A stretch of DNA of 41,590 nt. Source: Lautropia mirabilis. Its GTDB lineage: Bacteria > Pseudomonadota > Gammaproteobacteria > Burkholderiales > Burkholderiaceae_B. The notes below the pieces were generated by a model. That model did not search any database. It had not been told where the DNA came from and worked only from the letters and a program-made list of their open reading frames with translations. Made by a program: the position numbers and the translations under genes. The DNA lies in contig CAMCOS010000021.1 in the NCBI GenBank assembly GCA_945876565.1, positions 1 to 41,590 on the forward strand, read 5' to 3'. This document shows positions 1 through 11,892 of the stretch, one piece after another. Numbering within the stretch: position 1 is the stretch's first letter; each line of letters opens with the position of its first letter.

Positions 1-251
1 TGTACATAAACCACGCCCAGCAACTGAAGCGCATCAGCATGATCGCTTTGCTTCTCCAGAATCCGCTCATAGATAATTTTTGCGGCGTTAATCTGCCCTT
101 GCTGGTGTAGTGCCAGCCCTTCGGCAAGCCAACTTGCTAAAACTGCCCCTTGCTCTGGCGCAGGCATTGCATCAAGCGGCTGGTGAACTGGGGTTTGGGG
201 GGCGTGGTCGCGGGTCATCAGATCGGTGTGTGGTTGCCAGTTTTGTGACAC
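1..251 (-). CDS. TPR-repeat protein, N-terminal part (runs off window)
   Basis: The minus strand is open from a stop near 330 to the left edge. Translating it gives a proline-rich lead-in followed by a clear tetratricopeptide repeat: LAEGLALHQQGQINAAKIIY, then an ILEKQSDHADALQLLG-type helix B. The repeat shows the usual G, A and P/D-A-L spacing, and the first one begins near residue 48. The GTG at 251 has a GAAGGA-like Shine-Dalgarno about 13 bases upstream; the ATG at 218 is an alternative start. Only about 83 residues are visible, so the catalytic or partner domain is unknown. Family knowledge: such N-terminal TPRs occur on SPINDLY/O-GlcNAc-transferase-like and sulfotransferase proteins, but nothing here decides between them. 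No signal peptide is visible. Confidence 0.6.
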   Translation of the reverse strand, partial: MSQNWQPHTDLMTRDHAPQTPVHQPLDAMPAPEQGAVLASWLAEGLALHQQGQINAAKIIYERILEKQSDHADALQLLGVVYV

Positions 252-817
252 GTTACCATGGCGTCCTTCGGCAAATCCAGCATTGCCCCCTGCGTGTGGT
301 GAATACTGCCACCGGTGGATCAGTTAAACATTTTTCCTGTGACGTTGTTTGAAGAAAAATTCGATGTATATCCAACTTCAGTAAACGGCAAGCCCATGTA
401 TAGTTGCTCACAATCATTGATGGTTTCAGCGCGCGAAGTCGCTTCGTTGTCGCTAGCAAAAATCGGCAACCGTCCGATGCCAGGTTGCCCAAATTGCTGC
501 CTTGCTTTACCGACTGGAATGGTTAAAGCGTCAGACTTTGTGTCAACGAGTCAGTCTGGTTTAGTTGCACCCGATAGCCGCTGCGGATTATCTGGGTGAT
601 ACGCTTGGCGCCAAGCCTAGTCTTCAGAGTAAGGAGGATAAACAGATCTGTGTGCAAGCAAACGTCAAAGTAGGATGCCGAAGATGCAGAGAACGACGAA
701 TCATCGCTGTTCTCTGGTACGCAAAAAGTCGTGGTTGACACAACCTAAATCGAACCATCGGCAATCGCTGGATTTAAGCTGCTGAGCTGGCCAGGCTGTT
801 GATTCGAAGGCGCGCGC
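252..817. other. 566-base spacer with no convincing gene
   Basis: Short open frames exist on both strands, up to 94 codons, but none resembles a known family, none has a good start context and they overlap each other. The spacer holds the 5' side of the TPR gene and the 3' side of lplT. It contains a perfect 14-base palindrome at 603-616 and an orphan AAGGAGG at 631-637. That AAGGAGG is followed only by a possible 28-codon frame from GTG 652. I see no RNA gene here. Confidence 0.5.
603..616. repeat. 14-base perfect palindrome
   Basis: The sequence GCTTGGCGCCAAGC is a perfect inverted repeat without a loop, the form of a dimeric-repressor site. It is not followed by a T-run, so it does not look like a terminator. 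No regulator can be assigned from sequence. Confidence 0.4.
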
Positions 818-2119
818 CTAAAGCGCCGTACCGTGACCGTGGCGACCGATTTCGTCAATCAGCCCAGGATTGTGTTCCAAGTTTTTGCGGCTCCAGCGCA
901 TGATCACCGCCATCAGCACCGCCACGATGACCCCAAAGATCACAATGATGACGTTAATCGGCAAGTTTAGCTTTAGCATCAGTGCATAGGTCCCGAGCAT
1001 CAGAAGTATGTTTAATTGTTCGTTAAAGTTCTGTACTGCAATCGAGTGGCCTGCCGAGAGCAATAAGTGCCCACGATGCTGCAGCAAGGCGTTCATGGGG
1101 ACCACAAAATAGCCTGACAAGGCGCCAATGACGAGCAATAGACTGTACACCTCCCATTGCTGGGTCACCAGTGGCATGAACAGCACCACCAGGCCCATGA
1201 CGATACCCATGGGCAATACACCGAGTGCCTTGGGCAACGGCACACGGCTGGCGTAGACCGCCCCGAAAATGGTGCCAAATGCAGTCACGCCCATCAGGAT
1301 CGAAGCCTGATCGAGCCGATAGCCCAAGTGGCTGCGACCCCATTCAATCACGATTAGCTGCAGGGTCGCGCCTGCACCCCAGAATAGCGTAGTGACCGCC
1401 AGCGAGATTTGGCCAAGCTTGTCACCCCAGAGAATCTTGACATAACTGCCAAAGGCCCGTACCAGACGCACGGGGTTCTTGTGCTGTTTGGGATACTGGA
1501 TATTGGTGCTGGGAATCAGCAGGTTACAGGCGGCGGCTGCCGCATATACAAAGCTGATGCACAGAATGGCGGCTTCAGCCGGGGTTTTGACAAACTCGGC
1601 GATCACAGGGTGAGACAGCAGCCACCCAGACACGGTGGGTGAGATCAGCACGCCGCCCAGGACGGTACCGAGGATAATCGATAAAACCGTCAGACCCTCG
1701 ATCCAGCTGTTGCCTTTGACTAAGTCCAGGGGTGGCAGCATTTCGGTGACGATGCCGTATTTTGCTGGTGAATAGGCGGCTGCACCCACGCCCACTAGCG
1801 CAAAGGCACCGATAACCAGATAAGCCGAATTGGCATCGGATAAATCAAACGCCCAGTACCAGAACATGAGGAGACAGCCACAGATTTTGAGGGCATTGGT
1901 GGCAAACATCACCCGTCCTTTGGGGAACGAGTCAGCGATGGCGCCTACAAAGGCGGCTAAAAGAACATAGGTGGCGGCAAACCACCATTTCATCATCGGC
2001 GCCATCCAGTCGGGGCTCTCGAGCTGTTGCAAAAGGGCGATCGCTGCAATGAACAGTGCGTTGTCGGCCAGTGAGGACAATGCCTGTGCTGCCATCACCA
2101 AATAAAAGCCTTTGTTCAC
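818..2119 (-). CDS. lplT: Lysophospholipid transporter LplT (MFS)
   Basis: LplT is a major-facilitator inner-membrane flippase. In Enterobacteria it brings lysophosphatidylethanolamine back to the cytoplasm for re-acylation by Aas. The product is about 433 residues with roughly 12 hydrophobic segments and opens with MNKGFYLVMAAQALSSLADN, the typical family N-terminus. A six-codon longer start exists (TTG at 2137), but GTG at 2119 has GGAG about seven bases upstream and matches the usual family start. The acyltransferase partner aas is not adjacent in this window. The gene is divergent from smc. A neighbouring MFS subfamily is possible but less likely given the N-terminal motif. Confidence 0.85.
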   Translation of the reverse strand: MNKGFYLVMAAQALSSLADNALFIAAIALLQQLESPDWMAPMMKWWFAATYVLLAAFVGAIADSFPKGRVMFATNALKICGCLLMFWYWAFDLSDANSAYLVIGAFALVGVGAAAYSPAKYGIVTEMLPPLDLVKGNSWIEGLTVLSIILGTVLGGVLISPTVSGWLLSHPVIAEFVKTPAEAAILCISFVYAAAAACNLLIPSTNIQYPKQHKNPVRLVRAFGSYVKILWGDKLGQISLAVTTLFWGAGATLQLIVIEWGRSHLGYRLDQASILMGVTAFGTIFGAVYASRVPLPKALGVLPMGIVMGLVVLFMPLVTQQWEVYSLLLVIGALSGYFVVPMNALLQHRGHLLLSAGHSIAVQNFNEQLNILLMLGTYALMLKLNLPINVIIVIFGVIVAVLMAVIMRWSRKNLEHNPGLIDEIGRHGHGTAL

Positions 2120-2217
2120 CCCAACGCTCCGCTTCAACCCGCGGGCAAGTATAGCCGCAAGCGCTTGCCGGTGTGCGGTATCATCTCGGGATAACTTATG
2201 CTGCCCTAAAAGACACT
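2120..2217. promoter_or_regulatory. Divergent lplT/smc control region with palindrome
   Basis: These 98 bases separate the start codons of lplT (-) and smc (+), so both promoters should lie here. A perfect 12-base palindrome, GCAAGCGCTTGC, sits at 2157-2168. A TATACT -10-like box for lplT is at 2148-2153 (minus strand), without a convincing -35. No clear smc promoter could be picked. Confidence 0.4.
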
Positions 2218-5200
2218 GTGCGCCTTACTCAAATCAAATTAGCCGGATTTAAGTCCTTTGTGGATCCGACCTTGATCCCGACCCCCAGTCAATTGGTCGG
2301 CGTGGTTGGCCCCAATGGTTGCGGCAAATCCAACATCATTGATGCAGTCCGATGGGTGCTTGGCGAGACCCGTGCCACCGAGTTGCGTGGCGAGTCTATG
2401 CAAGACGTTATCTTTAGCGGTTCGGGCGGTCGCAAGCCCGCTGGCAGGGCCTCGGTGGAGCTTGTGTTTGACAACAGTGCCGGACGTGGGGCAGGGCAGT
2501 GGAGCTCTTTTAGCGAGATTGCCGTGCGTCGGGTGTTAACGCGTGATGGCACCAGCAGCTATTTTGTGAATAATCAGCAGGTTCGCCGTCGGGATGTGCA
2601 CGACATCTTTTTGGGCACCGGCTTGGGTGCCCGTGGCTATGCAATCATCGGCCAGGGCATGATCAGCCGGCTGATTGAGGCGCGTCCCGAAGAACTCCGG
2701 GTCTATCTCGAAGAAGCCGCGGGCGTGTCGCGCTACAAGGAGCGTCGGCGTGAAACGGAGAACCGACTGCACGATACCCGTGAGAACCTCACGCGCGTGC
2801 AAGACATTTTGCGTGAATTGAACACCCAGTTGGAAAAGCTTGAGCAGCAGGCTGTGGTTGCTGGGCAGTACCGTCAACTGCAAGAGGACGGCCAACTCAA
2901 ACAAAACGCCTTATGGTTTTTGCGAGAACAGGCTGCACATGAAGAAAAGTCGCGCTTAGCTCAAAAAACCGAGCAAGCTGAGCAGGCCCTTGAGCAGGCG
3001 ATCGCTCGCTTGCGCCAGGCAGAGGCTGAGCTCGAGAGTCGCCGGCAAGCCCATTACGCATCGAGTGATGCGGTGCATCAGGCGCAAGGCAAGCTTTACG
3101 AAGCTAATGCCAAAGTCAGTAGCCTTGAGGCTGAGATTCGTCACATTGTGGATGCCCGTCAGCGCATTCAATCACGCCAAGGCCAGTTGCTGACTCAGGC
3201 TCAGGAGTGGCAGGCCCAGATTGATCACTGCACCGTGCAGTTGGAGATTGAGCGCGAGGCGCTAGAGGCCCAGGCTGCCCAGCTTGAGCAGGCGCAACTT
3301 CAAGCCCAGGCGGCGCAGGCCGAATTGCCGCAGATCGAGCAACGCGTGCGGGATGCAGCCGCTCAGCGCGACCAGATGCGCAGCGTCTTGGCCAAGGTTG
3401 AGCAGGATCTCGCGCTCGTGGCCCAGCGTCGTGGCGATGCTGAGCGCCAGCTGCAAGTTTTGGTGCAGCGTCGCGACCGGTTGCAACAAGAGCGCCGCGA
3501 CGCGGCTGTGCCAGACCAAGAGGCTTTGGTGCGCTTGCAAGGTGACAAGCAGGCCGCTGATCGGCAACTGCAAGAGGCACACGCCACGCTGGCTGATCTT
3601 GAGGCAGCCTTGCCCCACACTGATCAGGCACGTGGCCAAGCGCGTGAGGCACTTCAGCTTGAAGCAGCCAAGCTCTCGAACCTTGAGGCCAGATTGTCAG
3701 CCTTAGTGGCCTTGCAGCAAGACGTACAAAAGTCTGGCACGCTTGAGCCGTGGCTGGCCAGTCACGAACTAGCGCAGTTGCCGCGCCTTTGGCAAAAGCT
3801 GCATATTCATTCAGGTTGGGAGGCTGCGCTAGAAGCTGTCCTGAGCGAGCGCATGGTCGGTGTTGAAGTTAGCAACCTGTCTTGGACGCAAGCGTTCGCC
3901 AATGATGCGCCGCCAGCGCGCCTGGCGTTTTATCAAATGCCAGTGCCGGCCGCTGCAGGTACCCAGACAGCTGGCTTGACGCCATTATGGTCGTTGGTGC
4001 AAACCAGTGACCCAGCGTTGCGCACGCTCTTGCAACAATGGCTTGGCCATGTCTACGTTGCCAACAGCATGTCAGATGCCATTGCCCGTCGCACGGAGTT
4101 GCCTGCGGGCAGTGTTTGGGTCGTGCGCGAAGGGCACTTGGTTGATGCTTCTAGCGTCAGATTCTATGCCCCCGACTCAGAGCAGGCCGGGATGCTGGCG
4201 CGCCAGCAAGAGATCGAGAATCTGCAGCGCGAAATTAAGGCGCAACAGATGATGGTCGATCAGGCTCGCACAGCCGCTACCCGCGATGAAGTGGCTTGGC
4301 AGCGAGCCTCTGAAGCGGTGGTACCGGCACGCCAGCGGGTGGCCGAGTTAACTCAAAGGGTCCATGACCTGCAACTGTCAGTGGCGCGCCTGCAGCAAGA
4401 GACGCAGCAGCGCGAGCACCGCTCGGTGCGCCTGAGCGAGGATTTGGGTGACGTTGATCTACAAATTGAGACGCTCACCGCTGAGCGTGACACGGCGGAG
4501 CAGCGTTTTGGGGAGCTCGATGAGCAGCTAGCAGAGCAGCAAAGCGCGTACGCCGAGCTTGAAATGCAGGGTGAAGATATTGCCAGCCAGGCCGAGACGG
4601 TTCGTGCTCGGGTGCGAGAGCGTGAGCGCGCAGAGCAGGAAGGTGTCTTTGCTGAGCGTGGCACTCGCGCCCGGATCGCGGAGCTTGAGCGCAACTTGCA
4701 GTTGGCCACTGATCAGCAATCGCGTGCGACCCAAGAGACGGAGTCACTGGTGCGCGAGCTCGCCACGCTCGATGCCGCCACCCCACAAAATGGTTTGCAA
4801 GAGGCCCTCGAGGCGCGTGCGGAACATGAAGAGATTTTAGGGCGGCTGCGCATTGAGATGGATACGTTGGCTGCCCAGTTGCGCGAGGCTGACGAGACCC
4901 GTTTGACGCTTGAACGTTCGCTTGAGCCTCAGCGCGAAGCGATCATGCAGCTGCAGTTGCAAGACCAGGCAGCCCGACTGTCGGCTGAACAGTTTGCCGA
5001 GCAGCTTGATGAGCATAAGGTTGATCGCGAGCAGTTAAAGCGTGACATTGAAGTCCGAGCGCAAGCTGGAGATCAGGACGAGGGTGAGGGTGAGGACAAA
5101 GGTCGTGGCCACTGGACCAAGATTGGCTGGTTGCAAAGTGAAGTGCAGCGCATCAATCGACAGATTGAGAGCCTGGGTGCAGTCAACTTGGCAGCGCTCG

Positions 5201-5793
5201 AGGAACTGAACAGTTCCCGTGAGCGTAAAGTTTTCCTGGAGTCACAGTACAACGACTTGAACAGCGCCATTGAAACGCTGGAAGATGCCATCCGCAAAAT
5301 TGATCGTGAGACCCGGGAGTTGCTGCAAAACACCTTTGACCAGGTCAACGGGCATTTTGGGGAGTTGTTCCCCAAGCTGTTTGGCGGTGGCCAAGCAAAG
5401 CTGGTCATGACTGGTGATGAGATTCTGGATGCAGGCTTGCAAGTCATGGCCCAACCGCCTGGCAAGCGCAATTCGACCATCCATTTGCTTTCGGGTGGTG
5501 AGAAGGCATTGACGGCAACCGCCTTGGTCTTTGCGCTCTTTAAGCTCAATCCGGCGCCGTTTTGTTTGCTTGATGAGGTGGATGCGCCGCTAGATGACGC
5601 CAACACGGAACGTTATGCCAATTTAGTCAGTGGGATGAGCGAAGCAACACAATTCCTGTTTATTTCGCACAATAAGATTGCCATGCAGATGGCCAAGCAT
5701 TTGGTGGGTGTAACCATGCAGGAGCAAGGTGTATCGCGCATTGTTGCAGTGGACATCGATTCGGCTTTGCAGCTGGCGGCAGTGGCTGCGTGA
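2218..5793 (+). CDS. smc: Chromosome partition protein Smc
   Basis: SMC is an ATPase whose dimer, with ScpA and ScpB, organises and segregates the chromosome. The 1191-residue product shows the whole architecture: Walker A GPNGCGKSN at about residues 31-39; a long Gln/Glu/Ala-rich coiled coil; a globular hinge at about 500-660; a second coiled coil; the ABC signature LLSGGEKALTA at about 1090; and Walker B FCLLDEVDAPLDD at about 1115. The frame is open upstream to a GTG at 2173, but GTG 2218 gives MRLTQIKLAGFKSFVDPT, the conserved family N-terminus, so I prefer it. The gene is first in a same-strand run with zipA and ligA. scpA and scpB are not in the window. Confidence 0.97.
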   Translation: MRLTQIKLAGFKSFVDPTLIPTPSQLVGVVGPNGCGKSNIIDAVRWVLGETRATELRGESMQDVIFSGSGGRKPAGRASVELVFDNSAGRGAGQWSSFSEIAVRRVLTRDGTSSYFVNNQQVRRRDVHDIFLGTGLGARGYAIIGQGMISRLIEARPEELRVYLEEAAGVSRYKERRRETENRLHDTRENLTRVQDILRELNTQLEKLEQQAVVAGQYRQLQEDGQLKQNALWFLREQAAHEEKSRLAQKTEQAEQALEQAIARLRQAEAELESRRQAHYASSDAVHQAQGKLYEANAKVSSLEAEIRHIVDARQRIQSRQGQLLTQAQEWQAQIDHCTVQLEIEREALEAQAAQLEQAQLQAQAAQAELPQIEQRVRDAAAQRDQMRSVLAKVEQDLALVAQRRGDAERQLQVLVQRRDRLQQERRDAAVPDQEALVRLQGDKQAADRQLQEAHATLADLEAALPHTDQARGQAREALQLEAAKLSNLEARLSALVALQQDVQKSGTLEPWLASHELAQLPRLWQKLHIHSGWEAALEAVLSERMVGVEVSNLSWTQAFANDAPPARLAFYQMPVPAAAGTQTAGLTPLWSLVQTSDPALRTLLQQWLGHVYVANSMSDAIARRTELPAGSVWVVREGHLVDASSVRFYAPDSEQAGMLARQQEIENLQREIKAQQMMVDQARTAATRDEVAWQRASEAVVPARQRVAELTQRVHDLQLSVARLQQETQQREHRSVRLSEDLGDVDLQIETLTAERDTAEQRFGELDEQLAEQQSAYAELEMQGEDIASQAETVRARVRERERAEQEGVFAERGTRARIAELERNLQLATDQQSRATQETESLVRELATLDAATPQNGLQEALEARAEHEEILGRLRIEMDTLAAQLREADETRLTLERSLEPQREAIMQLQLQDQAARLSAEQFAEQLDEHKVDREQLKRDIEVRAQAGDQDEGEGEDKGRGHWTKIGWLQSEVQRINRQIESLGAVNLAALEELNSSRERKVFLESQYNDLNSAIETLEDAIRKIDRETRELLQNTFDQVNGHFGELFPKLFGGGQAKLVMTGDEILDAGLQVMAQPPGKRNSTIHLLSGGEKALTATALVFALFKLNPAPFCLLDEVDAPLDDANTERYANLVSGMSEATQFLFISHNKIAMQMAKHLVGVTMQEQGVSRIVAVDIDSALQLAAVAA

Positions 5794-5826
5794 GGCTTGA
5801 CGGGATGGGGGCTCAGGCTGAGGCCT

Positions 5827-5854
5827 GGGATTAGGGATTAGGGATTAGGGATAA
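5827..5854. repeat. Heptamer tandem repeat, GGGATTA x4
   Basis: Three perfect GGGATTA units are followed by one GGGATAA, in the smc-zipA spacer. The array runs into the purine-rich zipA ribosome-binding region (AGGGGTGAGGAG), so a change in copy number would alter the distance between the smc stop and the zipA start signal. Confidence 0.9.
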
Positions 5855-5870
5855 GGGGTGAGGAGTTAGC

Positions 5871-9004
<3,134 letters not shown>

Positions 9005-9022
9005 CGCTAAACAGTTTTTAAA

Positions 9023-9054
9023 AATAGCCGAACAGGAAATTCTATTCGGCTATT
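9023..9054. terminator. Bidirectional terminator between ligA and the parvulin operon
   Basis: A perfect 10-base stem, AATAGCCGAA paired with TTCGGCTATT, encloses a 12-base loop. It sits between the converging ends of ligA (+) and the parvulin gene (-). On the minus strand the stem is followed by TTTTTAAAAAC-like sequence, so it probably serves that operon best. Confidence 0.65.
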
Positions 9055-9138
9055 GATGACTGACTGATCGGAATGCGGCGTATTGCGACGAGCGATTCCG
9101 TTCGTGCAGGGGCCCGATAACCTGAATGCACCGATAGC

Positions 9139-9915
9139 TCAGTTGATCTTGGCTTGACTGCGCAGCGTTTGCTGGTATTTCACGAGCTCTTGCTGGCGCA
9201 TCATTTCCTCAAGCTGCGTACGCACTTCCGAAAATGGCGGGAAGGTGATTGGACGGGCATCCACCACTTCGATGACGTGCCAACCGAACTGGGTTTGCAC
9301 GGGCTTATCTGTCATCTGACCCTTGGGCGTATTCTTGACTGCGTCTGCAAAAGGTGCGACGTAGTTGTCAGCCGACGTCCATCCGAGGCTGCCGCCTTGC
9401 GCTGCACTGCCCGGATCCTTGGATTGGGCTTTAGCCAGGTCTTCAAACTTGGCTGACTTGTCTTTTAGCTGTTTTTGCAGTTTGTTGGCCGTGGCTTCAT
9501 CTTCAACCAAAATATGGCGCACGTTGTACTCAAGTACCTCGCCTTGTTCTTTCTTAAGTTTCTCGTATTCAGCCTGAGCCATTTGGTCGGTGACCGGGTT
9601 TTTCTCGAGATAGTCGGCCATCAGAGCGCGCACCAAAATGCCCTGGCGAGCCAGTTCAAGTTCGGTTTGAATATCTGGCTGTTTGGCAATGCCAGCTTTC
9701 TCGGCAGCCTGTACCATGACTAGGCGGTTGATCATTTCTTCTTTGACCTGTTCGCGCAGTTGCGGCGTGTCAGGCGCACCCTGGGTGCCAAGCAGCTTGA
9801 TGAATTGATCGTAGGCTTGCTGCGTGATCGGCTGGCCATTGACTGTGGCAATATTCTGGGCATAGATCGGGGCTGCGATGGTGACAGCAGCAATCAGCAG
9901 GGCAAAACGTTTCAT
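9139..9915 (-). CDS. Periplasmic parvulin-type peptidyl-prolyl isomerase
   Basis: This is a foldase that isomerises X-Pro bonds in exported proteins. The 258-residue product has a cleavable signal peptide (MKRFALLIAAVTIAAPIYA, residues 1-19). A SurA-like N-terminal helical part follows, then a parvulin domain at about 130-225 with VRHILVEDE, the GGSLGW motif and FGWHVIEV near its end. It overlaps the upstream bolA-like gene by four bases (ATGA), so the two are translationally coupled. It is the last gene of msrB-yciB-bolA-ppi. It resembles PpiC/PrsA-type single-domain foldases more than full-length SurA, which has two parvulin domains. No symbol is assigned. Confidence 0.9.
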   Translation of the reverse strand: MKRFALLIAAVTIAAPIYAQNIATVNGQPITQQAYDQFIKLLGTQGAPDTPQLREQVKEEMINRLVMVQAAEKAGIAKQPDIQTELELARQGILVRALMADYLEKNPVTDQMAQAEYEKLKKEQGEVLEYNVRHILVEDEATANKLQKQLKDKSAKFEDLAKAQSKDPGSAAQGGSLGWTSADNYVAPFADAVKNTPKGQMTDKPVQTQFGWHVIEVVDARPITFPPFSEVRTQLEEMMRQQELVKYQQTLRSQAKIN

Positions 9916-10187
9916 GAATTTCCTTTTTGTGGGGTGGAAGTCTGTAGCGCCAATGCGTGGATGGGAAATGGCATCAGGTCGTTGACCAAATCGTACACCA
10001 GACGGTGCTGGGCCACCTTGGCTTTGCCTGTAAACGCAGTCGCTTCAATCCATACTCGGAAATGACTCGCCCCACCTTGATTGCCGGCATGACCAGCGTG
10101 CTGGTGGGATTCGTCATCAATTTCCAGGAGTGTCGGCTCGAGCTTCATTAGCCTTTGACGCAAAAGCGCTTCATGCGGATTGGTCAT
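9912..10187 (-). CDS. BolA family protein
   Basis: BolA proteins work with monothiol glutaredoxins in iron-sulfur cluster handling, or act as stress morphogens. The product is about 91 residues: an N-terminal helix with LRQRLMKLEPTLLEIDDES, a HAGHAG segment with the His that can ligate a cluster, then the ASHFRVWI strand and the QHRLVYDLVNDLMPFPIHAL helix. All are hallmarks of the fold. I chose ATG 10187 ([11 protein letters not shown]) over the three-codon longer start at 10196. Its 5' end overlaps yciB and its 3' end overlaps the parvulin gene. The BolA subtype cannot be decided from the sequence alone. Confidence 0.9.
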   Translation of the reverse strand: MTNPHEALLRQRLMKLEPTLLEIDDESHQHAGHAGNQGGASHFRVWIEATAFTGKAKVAQHRLVYDLVNDLMPFPIHALALQTSTPQKGNS

Positions 10188-10761
10188 CTTTGGCACCTTT
10201 TGGTTCAGTTGTCGGTTCGATATTGTCGCTTGTCATGTGTTTGGACAGCCAGACAGACTGTGCGATCACAAACGCCACCAGTAAGCCCATCAACCCGAAA
10301 ACTTTGAAATTAACCCATGCTGACTCGCTAAACAGCCCAGAAAACGCCACAAAGAGGTTAATGGCACCAGCAAAAATAAAAAACCCTGCCCAACTCCAGC
10401 TCAGGCCGCGCCAGCCCGCATCTGACAATTCCACTTTGCCAGCCAGCAGCTTTTGCAGGAGGTTTTTGCCGAAAAATACTTGGCTTCCCAGCAAGATTCC
10501 CCCAAAAAGCCAGTACAAGACCGTGGGCTTCCATTTGATGAAGGCTTCATTTTGCAGCCAAAGTGTGGCGCCGCCAAACACGACGATGACCACCAGGTTG
10601 ATCCAGTGCATGGGCTCAATCTTCTGTCCGGTTACTTTGATAAAGGCAATTTGACCGATGGCGGCAACCATTGCCACGCCGGTGGCGACATAAATATCCG
10701 CAAACCGGTAGGCAACAAAAAACAAAAGCAGTGGAAAGAGGTCAAACAGAAATTTCTTCAT
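10171..10761 (-). CDS. yciB: Inner-membrane septation protein YciB (IspZ/septation protein A)
   Basis: YciB is a small polytopic inner-membrane protein linked in E. coli to cell elongation, septation and envelope synthesis. The 196-residue product has about five hydrophobic segments. Family motifs are seen: [18 protein letters not shown] at the start, [12 protein letters not shown], and [11 protein letters not shown]. The C-terminus after about residue 175 is polar, with acidic residues. The frame overlaps msrB upstream by four bases (ATGA) and bolA downstream by about 17 bases, consistent with one translationally coupled message. Confidence 0.93.
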   Translation of the reverse strand: MKKFLFDLFPLLLFFVAYRFADIYVATGVAMVAAIGQIAFIKVTGQKIEPMHWINLVVIVVFGGATLWLQNEAFIKWKPTVLYWLFGGILLGSQVFFGKNLLQKLLAGKVELSDAGWRGLSWSWAGFFIFAGAINLFVAFSGLFSESAWVNFKVFGLMGLLVAFVIAQSVWLSKHMTSDNIEPTTEPKGAKDDQSA

Positions 10762-11159
10762 TGGGCATCCAAAGGCTCAAAAGTCAGTGACAGCGAATTG
10801 ATGCAGTAGCGCAAACCGGTCGGGGGCGGGCCATCCGGAAACACGTGGCCCAAGTGGGCATCGCATACATTGCAAAGGACTTCGGTGCGCACCATGCCAT
10901 GGCTGAGGTCAGACTCTTCGCGCACGCGATCGGGCGCAATCGCTTCAAAATAGCTTGGCCAGCCACAACCCGCATCAAATTTGGTGTCAGATGCAAACAG
11001 CGCGGTGCCGCAACAAACACAGCGGTAGACGCCAGTTGCGCGATGATCCCAAAACTCACCGGTAAAGGCGCGCTCAGTGCCTTTGTGGCGAGTAACATGA
11101 AAGCTTTCAGGCGTTAGAATGGCGCGCCACTCATTATCGGATTTTTTGATTTTGTTCAT
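10758..11159 (-). CDS. msrB: Peptide-methionine (R)-S-oxide reductase MsrB
   Basis: MsrB reduces the R epimer of methionine sulfoxide in oxidised proteins. The 133-residue product is a single MsrB domain. Zinc ligands appear as Cys47/Cys50 (CVCC) and Cys96/Cys99 (CNVC). The catalytic cysteine is Cys119 in GLRYCINS, and Cys65 in AGCGWPS may be the resolving residue. The GHVFPDGP motif is intact. It is first in the minus-strand operon msrB-yciB-bolA-ppi. Its start is 52 bases from the divergent bioM, so the two promoters must be packed into that gap. Confidence 0.96.
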   Translation of the reverse strand: MNKIKKSDNEWRAILTPESFHVTRHKGTERAFTGEFWDHRATGVYRCVCCGTALFASDTKFDAGCGWPSYFEAIAPDRVREESDLSHGMVRTEVLCNVCDAHLGHVFPDGPPPTGLRYCINSLSLTFEPLDAQ

Positions 11160-11211
11160 CGTCGGTTTTTGTAGTAATCCCTTGTTAATACAGCAATTTT
11201 AGCGAGCAGCC

Positions 11212-11892
11212 ATGTTAATTGAGTTTAAAACGGTCACGCTCGAACGTTCTGGCCGAGCCGTGCTGCAAGACCTAGATCTTAGCCTTCTGGAGCACCGAAT
11301 CGGTATTATCGGGGTTAACGGTGCGGGCAAAAGCTCGCTGGCGCGTTTGATCAACGGCCTATTGGTACCAAGCTCGGGTGAGGTTTGGATCGATGGCTTG
11401 AACATTCAGGACAATCTCAAGGCCGTGCGCCAGCAAGTGGCCTTTGTGTTTCAGAATCCGGATAACCAGATTGTGTTTCCGGTGGTCGATGAGGATCTCG
11501 CGTTTGGCTTAAAAGGCCTTTTACCGAATGTCACTGAACGACAAGCCCGCATTGATGAGGTATTACGCTCGCTAGACATGGGTGATCTGGCTAAACGACC
11601 TATCGCTAGGTTGTCTGGTGGACAAAAGCAGCTCGTGAGCCTAGCCGGCGCTTTGTGTCGATCTCCCAAACTGCTGGTGCTCGATGAGCCCACCGCGCAC
11701 CTGGACTTGCGTTATCGCAATCGGCTAATCAGCATCTTGGCGCAATTGCCGCAGCAAGCGATTGTGCTCACGCATGACCTGGGCATGTTGACCGAGTTTG
11801 ATCGGGTTTTGGTGGTCGACCGAGGCAGGATCGTGCATGATGCGACCCCAGCAATGGCGATTGCCTGGTATGAGCGCAGGTGTCAGGCATGA
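11212..11892 (+). CDS. bioM: Biotin ECF transporter ATPase BioM
   Basis: BioM is the ATP-binding subunit of the energy-coupling-factor biotin importer. The 226-residue product is a CbiO/EcfA-type ABC ATPase with Walker A GVNGAGKSS at about 34-42, a QNPDNQIVFP Q-loop, signature LSGGQKQLVSLAG at about 134, and Walker B LLVLDEPTAHLD with a following HDL switch. QNPDNQ is characteristic of ECF ATPases. The assignment to biotin rests on bioN and bioY immediately downstream. The stop overlaps bioN by four bases. Confidence 0.93.
   Translation: MLIEFKTVTLERSGRAVLQDLDLSLLEHRIGIIGVNGAGKSSLARLINGLLVPSSGEVWIDGLNIQDNLKAVRQQVAFVFQNPDNQIVFPVVDEDLAFGLKGLLPNVTERQARIDEVLRSLDMGDLAKRPIARLSGGQKQLVSLAGALCRSPKLLVLDEPTAHLDLRYRNRLISILAQLPQQAIVLTHDLGMLTEFDRVLVVDRGRIVHDATPAMAIAWYERRCQA

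Noticed and set aside
650-738. 28-codon frame after an AAGGAGG site in the left spacer, with a CRRC motif
   Set aside because: Very short, weak GTG start at 652 and no family; chance is likely.
3116-3652. 178-codon minus-strand frame inside smc
   Set aside because: Opposite the coiled-coil coding region; Ala/Arg/Pro-rich composition is the reverse of Gln/Ala/Glu-rich codons.
5827-5854. GGGATTA array as a telomere-like or CRISPR-like element
   Set aside because: Only four seven-base units with no spacers, within an ordinary chromosomal spacer; simple slippage explains it.
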